Source: Vibrio europaeus | Lineage (GTDB): Bacteria > Pseudomonadota > Gammaproteobacteria > Enterobacterales > Vibrionaceae | Assembly (NCBI RefSeq): GCF_001695575.1 | Contig: NZ_LUAX01000004.1 | Span: 184,001-248,000 of the forward strand | Direction of reading: 5' to 3' | DNA length: 64,000 bases | Part shown: positions 50,916 to 58,423 of the stretch, in pieces | Numbering within the stretch: the first letter of the stretch is position 1 | Layout of the letters: each line of letters starts with the position of its first letter | The notes under the pieces: generated by a model | The model's input: only the letters and a program-made list of their open reading frames with translations | Databases searched by the model: none | What the model was told of the DNA's origin: nothing | Translations under genes and position numbers: made by a program

Positions 50916-51133
50916 TTCCAGCTATTGGTGGCGGTCTATCCGCTGGCGGTTCAATGCCTATCAGCGCGGGCGGTGGTTCAGCTGGTCCTAGTGAAGCCAA
51001 CGGGACTAACTCTATTGGGGGTATCCGTAACGGCGCAATCAACTTTGGTGGTAGCGGTTGGCAGCAACTAGCAAGCAACTTGCCATTAATCGTGCTTGGG
51101 CTTGGTGTGGTATGGGCGGTGACAAGAAAATGA
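50912..51133 (+). CDS. 73-aa glycine-rich, C-terminally anchored protein
   Basis: Gly/Ser-rich N-terminal 45 residues and a C-terminal helix LASNLPLIVLGLGVVWAV ending in TRK. ATGA overlap at both ends. Probably another internal-membrane component of the virion. Confidence 0.65.
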   Translation: MIPAIGGGLSAGGSMPISAGGGSAGPSEANGTNSIGGIRNGAINFGGSGWQQLASNLPLIVLGLGVVWAVTRK

Positions 51134-51546
51134 AATTCAATTTGATTCGACCTAACCGCCCTGACCTATCGGCTCAATTTAAGCTGATTAAACGCGCTTT
51201 CAATGGTGTTGATAACGCTAAGGCAGAGTTTGAGTTTTGCTGTGATGCAGTTATTAGCAAACGGGCAAGCCTGTATCACTTGTTTAGCCGCAAACAGGGC
51301 GTATCACTGCGCTTTGTAGGCTACGTGACCAGTGACAATGACTACTTGATTTTAGCGATGACAGGCAAGGGCTTGCTAAAAGGTGCGCCCGCCATTATTG
51401 AGGCGGTTAAGTCTCAAGGTTATCGCTCTATCAAGTATCACACGGTGCGTACGGGTATGACTCGAATCCTTAAAGGGTTTGGGTTCGTGTTAACGGGCAA
51501 GTCAGAACATGACTCTGTGTTGTCCTTGAATTTGGAGGGTTGCTAA
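51130..51546 (+). CDS. Provirus protein with faint GNAT-like pattern
   Basis: 138 aa from ATG 51130, which overlaps the previous stop (ATGA). SLRFVGYVTSDNDYLILAMTGKG then GAPAIIEAVKSQGYRSIKYHTVRTGMTRILKGFGFV resembles an acetyltransferase core with a missing glycine loop. No membrane helix. May be a structural protein with a similar fold; function not assigned. Confidence 0.6.
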   Translation: MKFNLIRPNRPDLSAQFKLIKRAFNGVDNAKAEFEFCCDAVISKRASLYHLFSRKQGVSLRFVGYVTSDNDYLILAMTGKGLLKGAPAIIEAVKSQGYRSIKYHTVRTGMTRILKGFGFVLTGKSEHDSVLSLNLEGC

Positions 51547-52052
51547 TGGGCGGCGGCGGTTCAAGTTCAAGTGCGAATACCACGGAAACCACAAACACCA
51601 ACGGCACAAGCGCGGTAAGCGGTGACAACCTTGGTGTGATGATTTCAGGCGTTAACGGCAATATCGGCAGTGTCACCATGACTGACCACGGTTCAACCAA
51701 GGCGGCTGAAAATATCGCTAAGGAAGCCATTGCCAGCAACACGGAAGCCATGAAGCAAGCGGGTAATCTTGGTTCAGAGGCATTGAAAGCCAATGAAAAA
51801 GCCATTGAGCACTCGCTTAACTTTGGTGAGAAATCATTAGATGCGGTATCGCAAACCAACTCAGAAGCGATTGACGCCGTGAAAGCCCTAGCGGCGCAAA
51901 GCAGTGAAAACACACGCACCGCGCTCAAGGTGGCAGAAATGGCAAAAACCCATGAGCAAACAGGCACAGCCCCGCAAATGACGAAAGTTGCATTAGGTGT
52001 GTCGGGTGCGCTCGCGGTGGGCATGGTGGCTTTAGCTTGGAGTAAGAAATAA
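51546..52052 (+). CDS. Coiled-coil, C-terminally anchored virion protein candidate
   Basis: 168 aa. Gly/Ser/Thr/Asn-rich start (GGGGSSSSANTTETTNTNGT), a long Ala/Glu/Lys helix with heptad-like repeats (about 55-135), and a C-terminal membrane helix VALGVSGALAVGMVALAW ending in SKK. It could be the vertex-stabilising membrane protein beneath the spike. Start and stop both overlap neighbours by one base. Confidence 0.65.
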   Translation: MGGGGSSSSANTTETTNTNGTSAVSGDNLGVMISGVNGNIGSVTMTDHGSTKAAENIAKEAIASNTEAMKQAGNLGSEALKANEKAIEHSLNFGEKSLDAVSQTNSEAIDAVKALAAQSSENTRTALKVAEMAKTHEQTGTAPQMTKVALGVSGALAVGMVALAWSKK

Positions 52053-52660
52053 TGGAATTACAACCAGACAAGCAAACCCCAATTTCGGTAGGTGGCAAGG
52101 GTAAATACTTGATTGTGCGCTCGACAAGCGCACCTGTCTTTATCGGTGCTGACAACCTGCGACCACAACGACTTGAATCGGGTGACCGAATCAATGTCTC
52201 TGAGTTCGATAAGATGTTTTTAGAGCACAAAGAGTCACAGACCGTGACCTTTGATTATCAAATCTCAGACCTTGAGGTAAGACCTGCCTCAACCAGTGGT
52301 CTCGTGGTTCAGCGCATCATTGAACCTATTGAGTTTTCCGCAACGGTGAGCGTTGCTGACGGGCTGAAAGTCGAACAGCTTTCACCCGCTGCAATGACCA
52401 CAAAACCTGATATTGAAATTGCACCTAATGCCAAGGTGAAAATCTGCAATAGCGGATTTCGTAAAGTGTCAATTCAAGTCATTAGTGATGAGGTGACGAC
52501 CTTGCGCGTGGGTGATTTCAATATCGCATCGAATCGCGGATTAATGGTGATGGGGAGTAAGCACGCAACTGGCTCCCTATCGTTGGAATTTACAGGTGAG
52601 CTTTATGCGGTCAATACCAGCACTTCAACCGCTCACCTATCGGTAGTGGGAGTGAATTAA
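52052..52660 (+). CDS. Beta-rich structural protein, possible penton/vertex protein
   Basis: 202 aa, almost entirely beta-strand prone (KYLIVRSTSAPVFIGADNLR, VTFDYQISDLEVRP, LSLEFTGELYAVNT), no membrane helix. It directly precedes the spike candidate, as expected for a penton base or the N-terminal domain of a spike complex. In PM2 one protein, P1, does both; here the function may be split. Inference from position. Confidence 0.6.
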   Translation: MELQPDKQTPISVGGKGKYLIVRSTSAPVFIGADNLRPQRLESGDRINVSEFDKMFLEHKESQTVTFDYQISDLEVRPASTSGLVVQRIIEPIEFSATVSVADGLKVEQLSPAAMTTKPDIEIAPNAKVKICNSGFRKVSIQVISDEVTTLRVGDFNIASNRGLMVMGSKHATGSLSLEFTGELYAVNTSTSTAHLSVVGVN

Positions 52661-53595
52661 TGCAAGTTATTAACCCATTTTTTAACACGCAAACCACGAT
52701 TTCAGACGTTGACCAACTGGCAGACCGCTTGTTGGCTCTGTCTGACAAAGACACCAAGTTGATTAGTGACATTTTGAGTCTCACAGAAAATGATACCTCA
52801 ATGCTCACAACGATTAATCAGCAGGCATTAACCATCACTCAGCAAAGCAATGACATTACTAAGTTGAAAGATGACCTTAACGCAACGCAAGCTATTGCGA
52901 GTGCAAGCAATGAAAACCTATTGATTAACCCTCGCGGCAAAATCAATCAAGCTAATGAGTCAGACGGCGTATTGGCTGCGGGTGTGTATTTCTGTGACGG
53001 TTGGAAAACGGGCGCAAACGGTGCGGAAGTGTATCGAGACGCGGACGGCTTCCGCTTGGTGAGTGGTTCGATTGTTCAGCTAATACCAAACAACGTTGAC
53101 CCGAATCAAACCCTACGCGGCAATCTGACCACGGTCAGCGGTGCGCCACAAATCAAAATCAATGGTGGTACGGATTCAGCGCAAAGTGATAGCGCAGAAT
53201 ACATCCAGTTTGAAGTGAGCGGCGATAATTCCAAGTTTACCAAATTGGTGTTGGCTGAAAGTGCAGAGTTACCAATCTATCGACAACAGGCGGATGAGTT
53301 AACCCCTTGCTTGGGTCAGTATGAAATTATCAGTGCACATGGTGATACGCGAAACACCACAACAACCGCCAATTCATATTCGTTTAACTTCCATATTCAG
53401 TTTAAGGCTAGAAAAGTTAAACCATATGCCGCCAGTGTTCAGAGCGTTCAAACATCGTTTTCTGAAGTGGAGTTTTTAATTCCTGCGGAGCATTCAGACC
53501 TTGGATGTGTATTCGGTGTTAAGTCGGGTGCGACAGGTTATGGTTCAACTTCCTATCTGTACTTTGGAAAAATCATTATTGACGCCCGACCATAA
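52660..53595 (+). CDS. Spike / receptor-binding protein candidate
   Basis: 311 aa. N-terminal helical part with heptads (LADRLLALSDKDTKLISDIL ... QSNDITKLKDDLNATQ), then NLLINPRGKINQANESDG...YFCDGWKTG, a lead-in seen in phage tail-fibre and spike carbohydrate-binding domains, and a beta-rich C-terminal domain. It would bind the host cell at the vertices. Host-range variation should be focused in the last 200 residues. Confidence 0.7.
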   Translation: MQVINPFFNTQTTISDVDQLADRLLALSDKDTKLISDILSLTENDTSMLTTINQQALTITQQSNDITKLKDDLNATQAIASASNENLLINPRGKINQANESDGVLAAGVYFCDGWKTGANGAEVYRDADGFRLVSGSIVQLIPNNVDPNQTLRGNLTTVSGAPQIKINGGTDSAQSDSAEYIQFEVSGDNSKFTKLVLAESAELPIYRQQADELTPCLGQYEIISAHGDTRNTTTTANSYSFNFHIQFKARKVKPYAASVQSVQTSFSEVEFLIPAEHSDLGCVFGVKSGATGYGSTSYLYFGKIIIDARP

Positions 53596-53606
53596 GGAGC
53601 TGGCTA

Positions 53607-53777
53607 ATGAAATACGCAAATCCAGAAAATACGGCAGTTGTCTGTAATCACCCTGTTAGCGGCGAACAATGGACAGTGTCACGCGGTCACCGTTTTTGGG
53701 CTGAGTTCGGAATTGATATTGCAGAGCAAGAAAACCGAATTGCAGACGCTGACCCTCAACCAGAGCAGGTGCAGTAA
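53607..53777 (+). CDS. 56-aa provirus protein between spike and endolysin
   Basis: Starts MKYANPENTAVVCNHPVSGE, then WTVSRGHRFWAEFGIDIAEQENRI. AAGGAGC is at the right distance; the stop overlaps the endolysin start (TAATG). Similar small proteins after tail-fibre genes occur in many phages. Function unknown. Confidence 0.6.
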   Translation: MKYANPENTAVVCNHPVSGEQWTVSRGHRFWAEFGIDIAEQENRIADADPQPEQVQ

Positions 53778-54259
53778 TGCGCCCGTTCTCTATCAAATTA
53801 CTAGGACTGACAGGCGTCTGCCTGTTAGGAGGTTTAATGTATATGGAACGAAAAACAATCTCAAAGTGGGCACTTTCAGCCCGTAGTGAAGCGCGAATGA
53901 TGGGCGTACACCGTGACTTAAAAGCCGTGGTTCGACGTGCGATTGAACTATCGCCGTTTGACTTTGGCATTACATCAGGCAAGCGCACAGCAGAAGAGCA
54001 AAACGCGCTATTCAAAAAAGGCGCAAGCCAACTAGACGGTTATTCAAAACTCAGCCGTCACCAAACAGGTCACGCGGTGGATTTTGTCGTCTATGACGAA
54101 GACGGCAAGGTAACGTGGGGCTTCAGCTACTACGAGCAAGTGAGCTGGGCATTTAAGCAAGCAGCCCGCGAGCTAAAAGTAAAAATCGTTTGGGGCGGTG
54201 ATTGGGTATCATTTCGAGATGGTCCACACATCGAACTAGACAAGGTGGTTTACCGATGA
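53777..54259 (+). CDS. Endolysin, M15-type D,D/L,D-peptidase
   Basis: 160 aa. A hydrophobic N-terminal segment (5-22) may be a signal anchor. The metallopeptidase motif SRHQTGHAVD places zinc ligands at His95 and Asp102; the third is His151 in GPHIELD. FGITSGKRTAEEQNALFKKG is the usual lead segment. It would cut peptide crossbridges of the cell wall for lysis. Followed in overlap by two or three small membrane proteins that may be holins. Confidence 0.88.
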   Translation: MRPFSIKLLGLTGVCLLGGLMYMERKTISKWALSARSEARMMGVHRDLKAVVRRAIELSPFDFGITSGKRTAEEQNALFKKGASQLDGYSKLSRHQTGHAVDFVVYDEDGKVTWGFSYYEQVSWAFKQAARELKVKIVWGGDWVSFRDGPHIELDKVVYR

Positions 54260-54357
54260 TTGACAAAGGTGACGCGAAAAAAATCGCCGTCACCGTTGTT
54301 GGTGCGGTGGTAGCGGCTTACACAATTAAATTCTTAAAGATACAAGGTTGGCTATGA
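54256..54357 (+). CDS. 33-aa membrane protein (lysis-module candidate)
   Basis: MIDKGDAKKIAVTVVGAVVA followed by AYTIKFLKIQGWL: one membrane helix. ATGA overlaps with both neighbours support translation. Possibly a small holin or its regulator. Confidence 0.6.
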   Translation: MIDKGDAKKIAVTVVGAVVAAYTIKFLKIQGWL

Positions 54358-54773
54358 TTGGACTGATTACCTCCCTTTTTTCCGAGGGAGTGGGATACTT
54401 CAAACGAAAGCAGGAAGCAAAACACAAAGCGCAAGAGCGCGACGACCAGCTAGAGCAAGCTAAGTTAGACGCGCAAATCAAACGACTACAATCCGGTGAT
54501 GATTCGGCGGCTAAACTGGATGAGCTCAGCATTAAGCAGCGCGGCTGGAAAGATGAATATCTATTGATTCTGACCACTTTACCGCTTGGGCTATCGTTTA
54601 TTCCTGATTGGGCGCATATCGTTGATGCGGGTTTTGCTGCATTGGACGGTGTACCGGAATATTACTGGTATGCGTTAGGGATGATTTACGTTGATACGTT
54701 CGGGTTTCGCCGTATGGTCAGGGTAGCGTTTGAGCATTGGCTGCAAAAGCGGTTCGGGGGTGTGAATGGTTGA
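54354..54773 (+). CDS. Holin-like protein (3-TM phage holin pattern)
   Basis: 139 aa from ATG 54354. Amphipathic N-terminus, coiled-coil charged middle (AKHKAQERDDQLEQAKLDAQ), then a W-rich hydrophobic part (YLLILTTLPLGLSFIPDWAHI ... YYWYALGMIYVDTFGF). This resembles the phage/GTA three-segment holin family. It follows the endolysin gene as holins often do. Confidence 0.6.
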   Translation: MIGLITSLFSEGVGYFKRKQEAKHKAQERDDQLEQAKLDAQIKRLQSGDDSAAKLDELSIKQRGWKDEYLLILTTLPLGLSFIPDWAHIVDAGFAALDGVPEYYWYALGMIYVDTFGFRRMVRVAFEHWLQKRFGGVNG

Positions 54774-54888
54774 ATTGCTCCGCGAGCTAAACGGTATCGG
54801 TTTGTCGCCCACAATGATAATTATTGTTGTAATGTTCTGGCGGCATGATAATCGACTCACTAAAATTGAAACTAAGCTAGAGCCTTAG
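54766..54888 (+). CDS. 40-aa single-span membrane protein at the end of the lysis module
   Basis: MVELLRELNGIGLSPTMIII then VVMFWRHDNRLTKIETKLEP. One helix and a charged tail; overlaps the previous gene by 8 bp. Final gene before the terminator. Confidence 0.6.
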   Translation: MVELLRELNGIGLSPTMIIIVVMFWRHDNRLTKIETKLEP

Positions 54889-54900
54889 CAGCAAACAATT

Positions 54901-54928
54901 AAAGCCCGCAATAACGCGGGCTTTTTTA
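54901..54928 (+). terminator. Terminator of the rightward provirus operon
   Basis: AAAGCCCGC / GCGGGCTTT with a six-base loop and TTTTTT; it overlaps the end of the convergent integrase gene. Confidence 0.9.
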
Positions 54929-55996
54929 TTTAAACTTCTCATGAAGCTTGTGCGGGAATAGTTGAGTATAAACCTGCCATAGGATATTCAGATTTCTATG
55001 ACCAGTGACCTGCGCTACTTCTTCGATAGAATAGCCCTTTTCAAATAACCGACTAGCCCCCTCGCGCCTTAAGTCGTGATACCTCAAGTCAGATATACCT
55101 AAGTCATTTCTAACTCTCTGAAATCCTGCACTTACACTTCTGGGATTGTAAGGGAAAATCAGTTCGTTAGATCTTTTTTGCTTGCTGATGATGTCAAATG
55201 ATTCACCCAGTAGAGGTACTATCATGTGATTGCCTTTTTTCTTGCGAGGGTCTTTCCTGTCTCGAACTAGCACAGTTCTGTGCTCCTCGTTCAAGTCCTC
55301 CCAACGCAAAGCGCAAACCTCACCAATTCGCATACATGTCAAAATGCTAAAATCCAAAATGTCAGTGAAAGGGATTCTAGTCTTGCCGTTAGGGCGGTAA
55401 TTTTCTCGCTCTGCTAGACCCTCCTTGAGCTTTTCCAGTTCGTTTTCTGTTGGGCGTCGCGTTCTTCGCTGACTCTTGCCTACAAGCTGCATATCTACGA
55501 GCGTAGGTACTGCTTCATCAAAAACGCTGTAGTTTGACTCGATATCAAATACAGGTTTGGATTTTTTCATTACTGAACGTAAATAGGCAATGTCGTGATA
55601 AATGGTTACTGGTTTCGCCCCTGCGCCTTTTCGATTTCTGCAGTGTTGTATTAAGTCACTAGTTTTTAGTTGGTTGCTTTCAACCTTTGCAATGTCGCAA
55701 TCTCTAAGCATGTAGATAACATATTGCTTTGTTCTGCCAGTCGATTCCCACAAATCACGGTCATTGATGTACATATCAAGTAACTCGCCAATGGTGGCGG
55801 TTTTCCTCTCTGAGGGTGCTCCTTTCTCTTCAATTTCAGCAACGCGCTTTACACCAAATGTCTTTGCCAAAGCTTTCTTTTTAAATGTTTTGGATTCACG
55901 GTGTATAATCTTTGAATTCTTCTTGGCGATTACCGTAGTTTTAAACCTGAGTTCACCACTAGAGAGAGTGCGTGTCTCGATGCTATAACTTGCCAT
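54926..55996 (-). CDS. int: Tyrosine-type integrase
   Basis: 356 aa. N-terminal arm-binding segment and SAM-like core-binding domain (about 66-160), catalytic domain about 183-350. Catalytic residues: Arg223 (CMRIGEV), Lys near 253 (RKKKGNH), His307 and Arg310 (YHDLRREG), His333 (TGHRN), Tyr343 (VYTQL). It recombines the 24-bp core in dusA. It lies next to attR on the minus strand, the standard place for a prophage integrase. Confidence 0.95.
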   Translation of the reverse strand: MASYSIETRTLSSGELRFKTTVIAKKNSKIIHRESKTFKKKALAKTFGVKRVAEIEEKGAPSERKTATIGELLDMYINDRDLWESTGRTKQYVIYMLRDCDIAKVESNQLKTSDLIQHCRNRKGAGAKPVTIYHDIAYLRSVMKKSKPVFDIESNYSVFDEAVPTLVDMQLVGKSQRRTRRPTENELEKLKEGLAERENYRPNGKTRIPFTDILDFSILTCMRIGEVCALRWEDLNEEHRTVLVRDRKDPRKKKGNHMIVPLLGESFDIISKQKRSNELIFPYNPRSVSAGFQRVRNDLGISDLRYHDLRREGASRLFEKGYSIEEVAQVTGHRNLNILWQVYTQLFPHKLHEKFK

Positions 55997-56009
55997 TTGT
56001 CCTACTCTT

Positions 56010-56032
56010 TGAGGGGTACTGATAGGGGTACT
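56010..56032 (+). repeat. Right-end GGGGTACT repeats (possible integrase arm sites)
   Basis: TGAGGGGTACTG (56010-56021) and AGGGGTACT (56024-56032) lie between int and attR, in the same orientation as the copies inside attL. Confidence 0.5.
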
Positions 56033-56103
56033 ATAGGGCGAAATTGAGAGTTATTCTAGGTAATTGGCGGTAATTTGAGACCTTCAACATTTGAGGATTT
56101 ACG

Positions 56104-57108
56104 GTGTCTAAGCCTGATTCTATAAGCAAATTCAAAGCAAATACATTTTCCATTGCGCCCATGCTCGATTGGACGGATCGCCATTGTCGATACTTCCATC
56201 GACTGCTGACCAGTGAAACACTGCTGTATACCGAGATGGTGACAACTGGTGCAATCATTCACGGTAAAGGTGACTTCTTAGCTTATAACCAGCAAGAGCA
56301 TCCAGTGGCGCTTCAGCTTGGTGGTTCGAACCCTCAGGATTTGGCTACGTGTGCTAAGTTAGCGGCAGAGCGTGGTTATGATGAGATTAACCTTAACGTT
56401 GGTTGTCCGTCAGACCGAGTTCAGAACGGTCGTTTTGGTGCGTGCTTAATGGCAGAGCCGGAGCTGGTGGCTGAATGTGTTTCTGCAATGCGTAATGTAG
56501 TTGATGTCCCAGTCACGGTGAAAACTCGTATCGGTATCGATGACCAAGACTCTTATGAGTTTCTGACTGACTTTGTATCAATTGTCTCAGAGAAGGGTGG
56601 TTGTGAGCAGTTCACGATTCATGCGCGCAAAGCTTGGCTATCTGGTTTGAGTCCTAAAGAGAACCGCGAGATCCCGCCACTTGATTATCCGCGTGCTTAT
56701 CAGCTCAAGAAAGACTTCTCACATCTGACAATCGCCATTAATGGTGGTGTGAAGACATTGGAAGAGAGTAAGGAACACCTTCAGCACCTTGATGGCGTTA
56801 TGGTAGGCCGTGAAGCGTATCAAAACCCATATATCCTAGCTAACGTTGATCAAGAGATCTTTGGCTTAGATAAGCCAGTGAAGAAACGCAGCCAAGTGGT
56901 TGAAGAGATGTACCCATACATTGAGCAGCAGCTATCTCAAGGTGCGTATCTTGGTCATATTACTCGTCATATGTTAGGTATATTCCAAAATATGCCTGGT
57001 GCTCGTCAGTGGCGTCGTTACATCAGTGAAAACGCGCACAAACCAGGTTCGGGTATTGAAGTGGTTGAAGCTGCACTGGCGAAAATCCCTAAAGAGTTGG
57101 ATGTGTAA
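56104..57108 (+). CDS. dusA: tRNA-dihydrouridine(20/20a) synthase DusA, chimeric N-terminus
   Basis: 334 aa flavoenzyme that reduces U20/U20a of tRNA. Catalytic Cys101 is in [23 protein letters not shown]-site residues lie in [11 protein letters not shown] and [11 protein letters not shown]. The first 14 codons ([14 protein letters not shown]) differ from the native stub at 42832 and come from the provirus, which also supplies the start codon and upstream region. The rest is host sequence, so the gene stays full length. Promoter on the viral side is not clear by eye. Confidence 0.96.
   Translation: MSKPDSISKFKANTFSIAPMLDWTDRHCRYFHRLLTSETLLYTEMVTTGAIIHGKGDFLAYNQQEHPVALQLGGSNPQDLATCAKLAAERGYDEINLNVGCPSDRVQNGRFGACLMAEPELVAECVSAMRNVVDVPVTVKTRIGIDDQDSYEFLTDFVSIVSEKGGCEQFTIHARKAWLSGLSPKENREIPPLDYPRAYQLKKDFSHLTIAINGGVKTLEESKEHLQHLDGVMVGREAYQNPYILANVDQEIFGLDKPVKKRSQVVEEMYPYIEQQLSQGAYLGHITRHMLGIFQNMPGARQWRRYISENAHKPGSGIEVVEAALAKIPKELDV
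56146..56169 (+). repeat. attR core (24-bp direct repeat)
   Basis: Exact second copy of the attL core, inside codons 15-22 of dusA. Host sequence continues after it. Confidence 0.95.
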
Positions 57109-57153
57109 AAAATACCTAGTTACTTGGTTAATTTTGCCTCGTCGAAGATTTTT

Positions 57154-57184
57154 AAAGAGCACTCAAATAGAGTGCTCTTTTTTA
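57154..57184 (+). terminator. Terminator of dusA
   Basis: AAAGAGCACTC / GAGTGCTCTTT stem with an AAATA loop and a T run. Confidence 0.93.
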
Positions 57185-57221
57185 TTTTTTATTTATCAAT
57201 GCCTTAAGCTTTTGTGTGAGT

Positions 57222-57238
57222 TTGGCACGTATCCTGAT
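57222..57238 (+). promoter_or_regulatory. Candidate sigma-54 promoter of pspG
   Basis: TTGGCACG-TATC-CTGAT: a strong -24 element and a weak -12 (consensus TTGCA) at the correct spacing, 31 bp before pspG. In E. coli pspG is sigma-54/PspF dependent. Confidence 0.5.
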
Positions 57239-57268
57239 AGATATTCTAGGTCAACTAAGGAGAATCGT

Positions 57269-57478
57269 ATGTTTGAACTGATCTTTATCATGGTGTTTGC
57301 TGCTACATTGCTAGTCACTGGTGTGACTATGGTGACAGTGCTTGTGGGTGTAGCGTTTTCTTTGGTGGTCATGGTACTGCTTGGCATGGTAGGAGCAGTC
57401 CTTAAGTTGTTGCCTTGGCTCATTGTTATTGCAATCGGTATTTGGTTCTTTAAATCCTATGTGGCTCAGCCTAGATAA
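57269..57478 (+). CDS. pspG: Phage shock protein G
   Basis: 69 aa, almost wholly hydrophobic, two helices (about 3-23 and 28-62) with the family segment LKLLPWLIVIAIGIWFFKS. PspG is a small inner-membrane effector of the phage-shock response. The dusA-pspG order is as in E. coli (yjbN-yjbO). AAGGAG ribosome binding site. Confidence 0.87.
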   Translation: MFELIFIMVFAATLLVTGVTMVTVLVGVAFSLVVMVLLGMVGAVLKLLPWLIVIAIGIWFFKSYVAQPR

Positions 57479-57609
57479 ATAGATTGAAAGACAAATACTT
57501 GATGGCTAGTCGCACAAATATGCATTAGTATTTGACGCATACCATACTTGTCTAGCTAAGGCAGCACAGCGAGGTGCTGCCTATTGCGATTAACTGGAGA
57601 GTCAAATTT

Positions 57610-58272
57610 ATGGGTTTAAAAACCGCAATTGCGTTGGCAGCTGTTGTTTCTACGTCTGCATTGGCAGAATCGTCTCTAACCACTAAGTTTGGCGCCGAAA
57701 TGTGGTTTCCCAAGACTGAAGTAAATGAAGTCAACCGAGAAAGCGATACCACACCGAGCTTCTATGCTGCGATAGAACATGATGTTAAATATGTCCCAGA
57801 TGCACGCGTTCGCTATTCTACGGTCGATGCCGACTATATGGCATTCAACAAGTTAGATCTGACTTTGTATTACCGTATTCTTGAGCATGATTTAATGCAC
57901 TTTGATGCGGGTATGACCTTCAGTGATTTGAGCAATACTAAGTACGTCAACGCAGATACCGACGCCGTAAAGAACTTTGATGAGATGATTTGGGCTTGGT
58001 ACGGCTATGCAGAAATTGCTGTGCCGAATACCAATCTTGATGTGATTGGTGAAATGAACTTTGGCAATAATAGCGGGATTAAGAGTACTGACTTGATAGC
58101 TGGGATGCAGTATCGACTGCCGCTTGGGAGCAGCACACTGGCATTGCGTGGCGGTTACCGAGTGATAGACCTTGAAGCAGAAGAGATCTTTAAGCCGGGT
58201 GAAGGCTCAAACCTAGGTAAACCATTTATTTTTGCTAATGGCTTCTTTGCCGGAGCAGAGTTCTCGTTCTAA
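57610..58272 (+). CDS. Outer-membrane beta-barrel protein, TIGR04219-like
   Basis: 220 aa from ATG 57610 behind CTGGAGAG. Signal peptide of 19 residues (cut after ALA). Alternating strands, aromatic girdles and the terminal Phe (AGAEFSF) mark an 8-stranded outer-membrane barrel. Similar Vibrio proteins are in the TIGR04219 family without known function. Monocistronic, with its own terminator. Confidence 0.8.
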   Translation: MGLKTAIALAAVVSTSALAESSLTTKFGAEMWFPKTEVNEVNRESDTTPSFYAAIEHDVKYVPDARVRYSTVDADYMAFNKLDLTLYYRILEHDLMHFDAGMTFSDLSNTKYVNADTDAVKNFDEMIWAWYGYAEIAVPNTNLDVIGEMNFGNNSGIKSTDLIAGMQYRLPLGSSTLALRGGYRVIDLEAEEIFKPGEGSNLGKPFIFANGFFAGAEFSF

Positions 58273-58294
58273 CGAAGCTTTCATACTGATTTTT

Positions 58295-58326
58295 AAAACG
58301 CCGTCTTCTAAGACGGCGTTTTTTTA
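58295..58326 (+). terminator. Terminator of the barrel protein gene
   Basis: AAAACGCCGTCTT / AAGACGGCGTTTT nearly perfect stem with a T run. Confidence 0.95.
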
Positions 58327-58423
58327 TATCTATTGATTATATTTACATAATTCATTTAGCACTTTCTTGTCGATTGACCATGCTTAAAGAGGAATAGTGT
58401 TTTTAGCCAGAGAAAGGAATCTC

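Larger units (their letters stand above)
42874..56169. mobile_element. Corticovirus-like (PM2-type) provirus integrated in dusA
   Basis: A 13.3-kb element between two 24-bp att repeats. Modules from left to right: lysogeny control (S24 repressor, PemK-like protein, PrtN-like activator), HUH replication initiator, small ATPase, major capsid candidate, small membrane proteins, spike, endolysin and holin-like proteins, integrase. There are no terminase, portal, tail or sheath genes. The ATPase, the 268-aa capsid protein and the rolling-circle initiator have sizes close to PM2 P9, P2 and P12. PM2-like proviruses in aquatic Gammaproteobacteria are known, and dusA is a known integration site for other phages. 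Confidence 0.85.

Noticed and set aside
42874..56169. Element considered as an autolykivirus or a phage satellite (PICI-like)
   Set aside because: No protein-primed DNA polymerase, which autolykiviruses have, and it carries its own capsid, ATPase and lysis genes, unlike satellites.
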